DNA from: Methanoculleus sp. UBA77
GTDB taxonomy: Archaea > Halobacteriota > Methanomicrobia > Methanomicrobiales > Methanoculleaceae
NCBI GenBank assembly: GCA_002499455.1
Contig: DALN01000023.1
Location: 24,378 to 31,689 of the forward strand
Length of the DNA: 7,312 nt
Direction of reading: 5' to 3'
Shown here: positions 1-4,796 of the stretch, one piece after another
Position numbering within the stretch: position 1 is the first letter of the stretch
Layout: each line of letters starts with the position of its first letter
Position numbers and translations under genes: made by a program
The notes under the pieces: model-generated
Told to the model about the DNA's origin: nothing
The model's database searches: none
What the model saw: the letters and a program-made list of their open reading frames with translations, nothing else

Positions 1-363
1 CTTCCGGCGGCCGGGGAGAGACGGAACCCTGCAGTAGCGGCAGTGGAAGATGCACGACCCGCTGACGGTGATATAGGCCTGGCGGGGGCAGTGGAGGGCA
101 GCGGGCTCGAGCCGGCCGTGGACCACGTCGCCGTCGATGAAAAGGTCCGCCTCTCCTCCACCACGATGAACGATCTCAATGGGACCTGCGTCATCGATAC
201 CGGCACGGACCCGTCGGGCACCGCCGGGGGAGAAGAAGAGCGAGCCGGAACTCCCGGCCGAGGGGCCGGCGGCAGAACGGGATACATATGCATCCGCAGG
301 TTCGCCGGAGAGGCGGACGGAGCCCGCCTCAAGCACCCGGGCCTTTAACCGCCGCCATTCCAT
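1..363 (-). CDS. Radical SAM enzyme, N-terminal 121 residues (gene runs off the left edge)
   Basis: Reading the minus strand from an ATG at 363-361 gives an open frame of 121 codons that is still open at base 1. Residues 104-111 carry the radical SAM signature C-x3-C-x2-C (CIFHCRYC), with the usual aromatic residue before the last cysteine; this motif binds the [4Fe-4S] cluster that cleaves S-adenosylmethionine. About 100 residues precede the motif. They are glycine-, alanine- and arginine-rich at first (20-55), then contain a more ordered stretch ending in CPRQAYITVSGS. The start is supported by GGAGG (378-374), 10 bases upstream. The frame overlaps the end of the Mmp11 gene by 19 bases, so coupled translation is likely. 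A GTG at codon 10 is an alternative start. I do not recognise the subfamily; it does not look like Mmp10 as I remember it. The substrate is unknown; modification of a protein, tRNA or cofactor is possible. Confidence 0.78.
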   Translation of the reverse strand, partial: MEWRRLKARVLEAGSVRLSGEPADAYVSRSAAGPSAGSSGSLFFSPGGARRVRAGIDDAGPIEIVHRGGGEADLFIDGDVVHGRLEPAALHCPRQAYITVSGSCIFHCRYCRVPSLPGRRK

Positions 364-1241
364 AGCGCCAGCGCCTCCTCGTAGCGGGTGTAGAACGGGA
401 TCGCCGCCACCGCACCGATCACTCCCCGGCCGTCCATGACGACGGAGAGTCTCTCATCGGTGAGGGCAGCCAGGTCATCCGAGGATACCTCGCCCCGCTT
501 TACACGGCAGCCGAACTCTTCGAGCGGCGCGGGATCGAATCCCCGCCAGACCGCCATCCCGGTCTTCTCCGAGAGGGTGTACTCCTCAAGGTAGTCGTGG
601 TAGCGCCGGACCAGCCCGTCGGGATCGGAGGTGGCGAACTCGCAGGCTATGGCGACACAGTTCTTGGTCCGGTAGGGAACGGGAAAGAGCTGCACGATGG
701 TGTGGGAGAGGTAGCGGGAACGGTCGTCCTCGACGGCCCGGGCGATGTTGTGGGCGAGGGTCCAGGTGGCGCCTTCCTCCGGGGTATCGGTGTCGTCGAC
801 GCCGATGATCACCCGCTCGCGCCGGGGAAGCCAGATCGTCGAGCCCGCGAGGCGCCCGCCGCCCGCAGGATCGCTCCTGTGCCGGATGACGCCGCGGGCG
901 GTGGCGCGGCAGATGGATGCCCCCACGCCGCCGCCGCCGAGCCCGCGGTAGGTGACGGCGATCTCGTCGCCTTCGACGGCGACGCCGGCAATCCCCGCCG
1001 GGAAGACCGAGCCTGCAAGCGCGAGGTCGGCACTGCCGGTCGCAAGAAGGTAGCGGTTGGTCGCACCCACGGTGCGGACGGAGCGAACGAGCGGGCTCTG
1101 CGCATAGTGGCGCTTCACCCACATCGCCCCGCCGATACAGTCGAAGAACTCGATGAGCTCCACCTGCCCGGGCGTATCCTCGCCGGCCACCGCAACGATC
1201 TGCGGATACTGTATTGTGTAGGGATCAGAGAGTCTCTCCAT
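345..1241 (-). CDS. mmp11: Methanogenesis marker protein 11 (Mmp11)
   Basis: This 298-residue protein of unknown biochemical function belongs to a family found essentially in methanogens. Visible hallmarks are a glycine-rich GLGGGGVGA (100-108), the motif IGVDDTDTPEEGATW (146-160), IVQLFPVPYRTKNCV (182-196), TGMAVWRG (227-234) and a GVIGAVAAIPF segment (273-283). The acidic hGhDDTDo motif resembles the one at the start of the ATP-using domain of TiaS, the archaeal tRNA(Ile2) agmatidine synthase, so nucleotide binding is a reasonable inference, not a demonstrated activity. There is no signal peptide or membrane segment, so it should be cytoplasmic. The start codon lies inside the last codons of the upstream paralog (17-base overlap), and the radical SAM gene overlaps its stop. 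Upstream sequence has GAGG and AGGG runs but no textbook Shine-Dalgarno, consistent with coupling. Length and glycine motif match canonical Mmp11 as I recall it; which of the two paralogs is the true ortholog was not tested. Confidence 0.85.
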   Translation of the reverse strand: MERLSDPYTIQYPQIVAVAGEDTPGQVELIEFFDCIGGAMWVKRHYAQSPLVRSVRTVGATNRYLLATGSADLALAGSVFPAGIAGVAVEGDEIAVTYRGLGGGGVGASICRATARGVIRHRSDPAGGGRLAGSTIWLPRRERVIIGVDDTDTPEEGATWTLAHNIARAVEDDRSRYLSHTIVQLFPVPYRTKNCVAIACEFATSDPDGLVRRYHDYLEEYTLSEKTGMAVWRGFDPAPLEEFGCRVKRGEVSSDDLAALTDERLSVVMDGRGVIGAVAAIPFYTRYEEALALWNGGG

Positions 1242-2181
1242 ACAGCCCTGCCGCCTCGACGCCCTTGTTCCCCCAGAGAACGGCGCCCAGTGCTCCTATC
1301 CGGCCCTTCCGCCCGTTTGAGTCGACGAACCGGACACCCATCCGCGCAGCCTCCGCCTCCGCATCCTCGACCGTAAGGAGTTCTGTCTTGACCCGCTTGA
1401 GATAGGGCGACTCCTCGGCAAACGCGATCCCGCGATATACGGCGATGCCGGTGTCGTTGCTGACCGCCTCCGACTCGATGAAGTCGCGGACGTACTCGAT
1501 CAGTGCATCCACCTTCCCGGGACGGACCGCGAAGTTCAGGGCCGACCCGACACAGTTGGTGGTCTTCTTCGGGACCGCAGGGTTCAACTGCACGAGGCGC
1601 ATGTCCAGGTACTCCACACCGGGGATCGTGCAGCCCTCGGCGCACTTGAGCGCGAGCACCCACGTGGCGCCCTCCTCGCGGGTATCGGTATCGTCGATCC
1701 CGATCGTCACTTTCTCGTAGAGCGGCGATACGATCCGCACCCGGCAGACCCGGGCGCCGCCGATCCGCAGATCGTCTTCGGAGGGGTACTCGGCCCGGAT
1801 CACGCCCGGGGCCTGAGAGAGGCAGGCGGCGACGCCGACGCCCGCCCCCGCGATCCCGGCCCAGGTCGTCACCACTTCGTCGCCGACAACCTCGACCCCT
1901 TCGAGCGCCTGCCCGCCGATCTCAGTGCTCGCAGCACCGAAGTTTGCGGGCGTTGCACCCAGCTTCGCGAGCATCGTCATCGTCGTGCCCTCGACATGGC
2001 AGGAGAGGACCGCACCCTTTGCCCGCACGCGGTTCGCCGCATCCCACTCGATCGTCCCCCGGGCCCGGCACTGCTCGCGGATCTCCGCAAGACCGGCGTT
2101 CTGGTCGACCATGGCGAGGTACTTCATCGAGAAGAGCGGCCCGAACCGGGCCCTGACGTCATCAGGCGTGAGCGTGATCAT
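1225..2181 (-). CDS. Mmp11-like paralog (DDTDT-motif protein), first gene of the operon
   Basis: This 318-residue protein is clearly homologous to its downstream neighbour but diverged. Shared blocks occur in the same order: AGIAGAGVGVAAC (108-120), GVIRAEY (126-132), IGIDDTDTREEGATW (160-174), LVQLNPAVPKKTTNCVG (196-212), TGIAVYRG (244-251) and GRIGALGAVLW (293-303). The first ~90 residues match the neighbour poorly. The motif DDTDT is intact, so this copy is probably active and not a relic. Function is unknown; a nucleotide-dependent modification enzyme is inferred from the TiaS-like motif. The ATG start is supported by GGTGA four bases upstream and by a TATA box about 45 bases upstream. 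The end overlaps the start of mmp11 by 17 bases, giving stoichiometric co-expression and raising the possibility that the two proteins form a heteromer. No signal peptide or transmembrane segment is visible. A database may label this one Mmp11 as well. Confidence 0.82.
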   Translation of the reverse strand: MITLTPDDVRARFGPLFSMKYLAMVDQNAGLAEIREQCRARGTIEWDAANRVRAKGAVLSCHVEGTTMTMLAKLGATPANFGAASTEIGGQALEGVEVVGDEVVTTWAGIAGAGVGVAACLSQAPGVIRAEYPSEDDLRIGGARVCRVRIVSPLYEKVTIGIDDTDTREEGATWVLALKCAEGCTIPGVEYLDMRLVQLNPAVPKKTTNCVGSALNFAVRPGKVDALIEYVRDFIESEAVSNDTGIAVYRGIAFAEESPYLKRVKTELLTVEDAEAEAARMGVRFVDSNGRKGRIGALGAVLWGNKGVEAAGLYGETL

Positions 2182-2194
2182 GATGTCACCGAAA

Positions 2195-2232
2195 TTATCG
2201 TTAACAAGATTATCGTTAATAACGATATTTAA
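2195..2232 (-). promoter_or_regulatory. Promoter with overlapping palindromic operator for the Mmp11/radical SAM operon
   Basis: Read on the minus strand, TTAAATAT (2232-2225) is a plausible archaeal TATA box; a start site about 25 bases downstream would fall near 2200-2205 and leave a leader of about 20 bases containing GGTGA. A perfect palindrome ATCGTTA-A-TAACGAT (2212-2226) sits between the TATA box and the expected start site. A further copy of the half site occurs inside the direct repeat TTATCGTTAA (2195-2204 and 2210-2219, spaced 15 bases). Three half sites over a core promoter suggest binding of a dimeric repressor, possibly in two registers. The sequence symmetry is seen directly; the regulator is not in the window and is unknown. 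Confidence 0.55.
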
Positions 2233-2376
2233 GGGGATCGATCGGGAGGGTTGGGGCGGCGGAGATCGGGCTCCGATGGGGCGGCAGGAGCGTGACGGGC
2301 GAGGGAGCGCGTGCAGAGAACCATATGCACCGGATACCTGGCCGTAACGGGAAGGCAGGCAGGCAAGGCATAAAGC

Positions 2377-2532
2377 CTCACGCGAAGCCGCGAAAAGACG
2401 CGAAGGGAGACTTCCCCGCAGGTGCGAGCCGCGAGGGCCCCTCAGAACCGGAGCATCAGAAACCCGATGGTTTCGACGCGGAGCTGCTATACCCCTCTAT
2501 CATTCTTCGCGTTCTTCGCGCCTTCGCGTGAG
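2377..2532. repeat. Inverted-repeat element of about 155 bp (MITE-like or dispersed intergenic repeat)
   Basis: The left arm (2377-2406) begins CTCACGCGAAG and continues with GCGAAAAGACGCGAAGG. The reverse complement of 2505-2532 begins CTCACGCGAAGGCGCGAAG and continues with AACGCGAAG. The arms are therefore imperfect inverted copies of one GCGAAG-rich unit and bound about 98 bases. Inside lies a hairpin GAAACC-CGAT-GGTTTC (2459-2474). A third, weaker copy of the arm (GCCGCAAAGACACGCAAGG) lies at 2712-2730 in the orientation of the left arm. Similar CACGCGAAG/GCGAAG units are, from memory, frequent dispersed intergenic repeats in methanogens and some bacteria. No transposase is present and no target-site duplication was identified. 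Confidence 0.55.
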
Positions 2533-2688
2533 ACATCACCCCCGCAGTGTTGCCGCACGTGAAGAACGACGCTTCGTCAGAATGCGACGGTTCGTGAGCG
2601 CGACGGAGCGGAGGTCCAGAGCTTGAGCACCGGAGGTGCGAGAACCGGAGCTGGAGAAACCCAGAAGGGTTTCGGGAGCGGAGTTGGA
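2444..2688 (+). repeat. Imperfect direct repeat pair with internal hairpins (2444-2486 and 2641-2688)
   Basis: Both copies begin AGAACCGGAGC, followed by a small stem-loop whose arms are GAAACC(C) and (G)GGTTTC (2459-2474 and 2656-2673), then a GCGGAG(C/T)TG block. Flanking the second copy are two more small hairpins with the same arms, GCACC-GGA-GGTGC (2627-2639) and GCACC-GTCA-GGTGC (2689-2702). The octamer GGTGCGAG occurs three times (2421, 2635 and 2698). The pattern suggests an ancestral unit duplicated about 197 bases apart and since decayed. Function is unknown. Confidence 0.5.
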
Positions 2689-2827
2689 GCACCGTCAGGT
2701 GCGAGTTGTGAGCCGCAAAGACACGCAAGGCAGCGAATGTGGGACTAATCAACCGGGCTGTACCGCATCCTCCGGATAAAGGCCGGGAGCTCGCCTCCGG
2801 GCTTAAAGTCCCGACAGTATCGGTGCG

Positions 2828-2837
2828 ACAAAAAAGA
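2828..2837 (-). terminator. Oligo-T terminator candidate after ftr
   Basis: Read on the minus strand, a run of six T (2835-2830) begins three bases after the ftr stop codon (2840-2838). Archaeal RNA polymerase commonly terminates at oligo-T tracts without needing a hairpin. An imperfect GC-rich stem lies further downstream around 2801-2781. Assignment rests on position and base composition only. Confidence 0.45.
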
Positions 2838-3746
2838 TTAGAGGTAGTCCGCAAGGACATCCTTGAGTTCGAACTTGAACGGACCGAGGCTGCCGCCGAA
2901 GTTTCCGGCGCTGATGAACTTGATGCCCGGCACCTTGGTTGCCGCCCGGATGCCCTCGGCCATTGCAATCTTGATCGATTCTTCGTCGACACCGTCGATG
3001 ACGATCTCGTAGACAGCCTTGACACCCTCGGGAACCTTGCTGTTCTCGACCTTCTCGCGGAGGGTCGGGCAGTAGGCCTCGTTCGTGCTTGCGCCCATGA
3101 ACTTGTACTTCTTGCTCCCGACCTTCGAGCCGCTCGCGACGATGCCGCCGGGGAAGGGAGTGATGACACCGCAGACGCCGCTGATGGCGTCCACCGCCGC
3201 CTGGGCGGCCATGAGGGCGGCCATCTGGTTCTCGCCCATGATGAAGAAGTTGCCGCCGGCAACACCCTTGACGGCGCCGAACTCCTCCTCACCGATATAC
3301 TCGCCCTCCATGATCGGGATGGCCCAGACCGTCCTGCCGCCGACCTCGCGCTTCTCCTCATATCCGTCGCCGAAGAAGTGGAGCTTGACCGGGAGTTTCT
3401 CCTGGACCTCGGTGACGACGTCCGCGAGGCCGTCAAAGACCGCGGTCGTCGGGGCGGTGAGGACACACTCGGCGAGGCGCTCGACGACCTGCTCCTTGAG
3501 CTTCTTCTTGCTCGCACAGATCATGATAGCGTAGCCGGGGCGTCCGTCGGGGGTCTCGTCGGGGGAGACAAAGCAGTCGATACCTGCTTCTGCCGGGCAG
3601 CCGATGGTGGAGGTGGCAAACCCTACGGCCTCTACCGCGGCCTTGTAGGCCCACTCTTCGGTGACGGCGGTGATAATGGGCCGTGCCACCCAGGTCGGGA
3701 ACGCCTCTGCATAGGTATCATCGATAGTAACGCCATTCAGTTCCAT
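2838..3746 (-). CDS. ftr: Formylmethanofuran--tetrahydromethanopterin N-formyltransferase
   Basis: Ftr transfers the formyl group from formylmethanofuran to tetrahydromethanopterin, the second step of CO2 reduction to methane. It is a soluble cytoplasmic enzyme, typically homotetrameric. At 302 residues it has the usual family length (about 300). Segments recognisable from the Methanopyrus enzyme are MELNGVTIDDTYAEAF (1-16), CPAEAGIDC (50-58), ETPDGRPG (64-71), FFGDGYE (124-130), GVAGGNFFIM (161-170), PFPGGIVASGSKVGSKKY (197-214), ASTNEAYCPT (219-228) and ISAGNFGGSLG (278-288). No catalytic segment is missing. The ATG is supported by GAGGTG (3762-3757) ten bases upstream. The gene stands alone: an oligo-T tract follows it, and the ferredoxin-hdr operon diverges from the other side across a 762-base spacer. 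It is separate from formylmethanofuran dehydrogenase catalytic genes, none of which lie in this window. Confidence 0.97.
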   Translation of the reverse strand: MELNGVTIDDTYAEAFPTWVARPIITAVTEEWAYKAAVEAVGFATSTIGCPAEAGIDCFVSPDETPDGRPGYAIMICASKKKLKEQVVERLAECVLTAPTTAVFDGLADVVTEVQEKLPVKLHFFGDGYEEKREVGGRTVWAIPIMEGEYIGEEEFGAVKGVAGGNFFIMGENQMAALMAAQAAVDAISGVCGVITPFPGGIVASGSKVGSKKYKFMGASTNEAYCPTLREKVENSKVPEGVKAVYEIVIDGVDEESIKIAMAEGIRAATKVPGIKFISAGNFGGSLGPFKFELKDVLADYL

Positions 3747-3756
3747 GGACAGAATA

Positions 3757-3808
3757 CACCTCGTTTGCTACAGTGTCACGATGTAGACAGAATAAGGTTT
3801 CTTTTTTT
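3757..3808 (-). promoter_or_regulatory. Weak promoter candidate and Shine-Dalgarno for ftr
   Basis: On the minus strand a purine-rich run of mostly A (3808-3796) is followed by CCTTATTC, a poor TATA-like element preceded by BRE-like adenines. A start about 25 bases on would fall near 3768, leaving a short leader with GAGGTG (3762-3757). The TATA match is weak and the call is tentative; the Shine-Dalgarno is solid. Confidence 0.35.
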
Positions 3809-4462
3809 CCCGGCGGCAGGGTGCCGGGAGCCGGGACTGCGCGACCCTCCCCGGCGCCCTGTTCGCCCACCACTGTTCACCGTCCAGAGGAGTAAATGTA
3901 AAATGCGTCAGTATCAGATCCTGAGACAATACCGGAAGCTCTCCGGATGCACCATCCAGGCATGAATGGACCCGGTGCCTCGTGCCTGCGAGAGGAAGCA
4001 TGTTAAGCATGCATCGGAGAGAGCATCTCACCGGGCGACCCCGTAAAACGTCCAGACACGGCCGCGGGCGCAGGGTCCGGACCTGCTCTTCAGGACAGAT
4101 GCAGCCATCGGACTCGGGAAGAGGAGAGACGATGGATGAAGAAACGGTTCCTCCGCATAGCGCGCAACGAATGTCAGACCCGGCTCCGCAACAGGATCAA
4201 GGAGGATCGAGTACTCCGGGGAAGAACCGGCCGGCCCCCGGTGCTACCGGCCCGATATGCCCACCGATTTTCACCAGAACGTCCGATCAGCAATTTAAGA
4301 GTTTCGATTTGTCATTACAGCAGGAAGCCGGTTTATCGGCGAGATTTGGTGCTTTGGATTAACATAGTAACTGATTTAATTTATAAAATTTGACGAATAA
4401 TCATAGTTCTGGAATATAAGACTGTCGGATTTCAGAAAGTTTATGTATATTCTTTGACAATT
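3809..4462. other. Long divergent intergenic region without a convincing gene
   Basis: This region separates ftr from the rightward ferredoxin-hdr operon. The left two thirds are GC-rich; from about 4360 the sequence becomes strongly AT-rich. Structures seen are a stem CCCGGC-N8-GCCGGG (3809-3828), stems CCGGA-N5-TCCGG (3932-3946) and GGATG-CAC-CATCC (3945-3957) that share bases and exclude each other, GCATG-N5-CATGC (3998-4012), and AATTT-ATA-AAATT (4378-4390). A 20-codon frame (3903-3965) follows GAGGAG, and an 85-codon arginine-rich frame (4136-4393) follows another GAGGAG. Neither resembles a known protein and neither has an evident promoter, so they are not called as genes. No tRNA or CRISPR-like structure was seen. 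Confidence 0.5.
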
Positions 4463-4463
4463 C

Positions 4464-4499
4464 TTTTTATATCGATTTTATAATCGATCAGATCTGGTG
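4464..4499 (+). promoter_or_regulatory. Promoter with inverted-repeat operator for the ferredoxin-polyferredoxin-hdrCB operon
   Basis: TTTTATAT (4465-4472) is a strong archaeal TATA box. A start site about 25 bases downstream would fall near 4492-4498, giving a very short leader that includes GGTG (4496-4499), nine bases before the ATG at 4509. A perfect inverted repeat ATCGATT-TTAT-AATCGAT (4471-4488) begins within the last two bases of the TATA box and fills the space to the start site. That is the expected position for a repressor that blocks polymerase or TFB binding. The preceding 100 bases are AT-rich and include further TATA-like strings (for example near 4441-4450), so additional start sites are possible. 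Confidence 0.6.
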
Positions 4500-4508
4500 C
4501 GTGAAACC

Positions 4509-4781
4509 ATGGCATTCGCATTGCACATCAATATGGAACGATGTACAGGCTGCAACAATTGCGTGGTAGCATGTCCGGTCGACGCTCTCGAGCTCTACAC
4601 CGAAGAGCCGGCAACCAAGGAGAAGATCTACAAGGTGAAGGACGGCAAAGCCCTCATCCTTGATTTCAACTCCGAACTCTGTGCCGGCTGCGGTGTATGC
4701 GTCCAGGCATGCCCCTATGGAGTTATCAAGCTTGTAGGACCGTGGGAGAGCCGGGCAAAGGCCCGAAAAGTGGAAGCCTAG
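4509..4781 (+). CDS. Two-[4Fe-4S] ferredoxin, FwdG/FwdH-like, first gene of the hdr operon
   Basis: This 90-residue protein has two canonical CxxCxxCxxxCP motifs (C12, C15, C18, C22 and C58, C61, C64, C68), each binding one [4Fe-4S] cluster. About 35 residues separate the motifs, longer than in minimal bacterial 2[4Fe-4S] ferredoxins; the tail is basic (SRAKARKVEA). It is a soluble electron carrier or a small electron-transfer subunit of formylmethanofuran dehydrogenase, whose operons in other methanogens include comparable small ferredoxins (FwdG, FwdH) next to FwdF. A GTG at 4497 would add four residues, but it lies within the GGTG Shine-Dalgarno and close to the expected transcription start, so ATG 4509 is preferred. 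The stop codon overlaps the next gene's Shine-Dalgarno; the gap is 15 bases. Which Fwd/Fmd subunit it corresponds to cannot be settled here. Confidence 0.9.
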   Translation: MAFALHINMERCTGCNNCVVACPVDALELYTEEPATKEKIYKVKDGKALILDFNSELCAGCGVCVQACPYGVIKLVGPWESRAKARKVEA

Positions 4782-4796
4782 GAGTGATACTAGAAT

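Larger units (their letters stand above)
2233..2829. other. Non-coding intergenic stretch with decayed repeats
   Basis: About 600 bases between the Mmp11 operon promoter and the end of ftr hold no convincing gene. Reading frames through it are low-complexity (serine/arginine-rich on the minus strand) and have no recognisable domain. Bases 2233-2370 are plain GC-rich sequence without clear structure. Bases 2377-2730 carry the inverted repeat, direct repeats and small hairpins listed separately. Bases 2740-2829 form the 3' flank of ftr, with an imperfect GC-rich stem around 2781-2801. Confidence 0.6.

Noticed and set aside
43..348. 101-codon plus-strand frame at the left edge
   Set aside because: The opposite strand carries the radical SAM gene with a recognisable cysteine motif, so this is its antisense shadow.
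2377..2730. Repeat cluster as a CRISPR array
   Set aside because: The repeats are inverted and degenerate, vary in length, and are not separated by regular unique spacers.
2456..3517. 353-codon minus-strand frame rich in Ser and Arg
   Set aside because: It overlaps ftr in another frame and continues into the repeat region; composition is typical of a GC-rich out-of-frame translation.
2739..3965. Long 408-codon plus-strand frame antisense to ftr
   Set aside because: It is a shadow of the ftr codon pattern in GC-rich DNA: acidic low-complexity sequence, no domain, and ftr on the other strand is unmistakable.
4497..4508. GTG start for the ferredoxin, four codons upstream
   Set aside because: The GTG is part of the GGTG Shine-Dalgarno and close to the predicted transcription start; ATG 4509 has correct spacing and starts a typical ferredoxin N-terminus.
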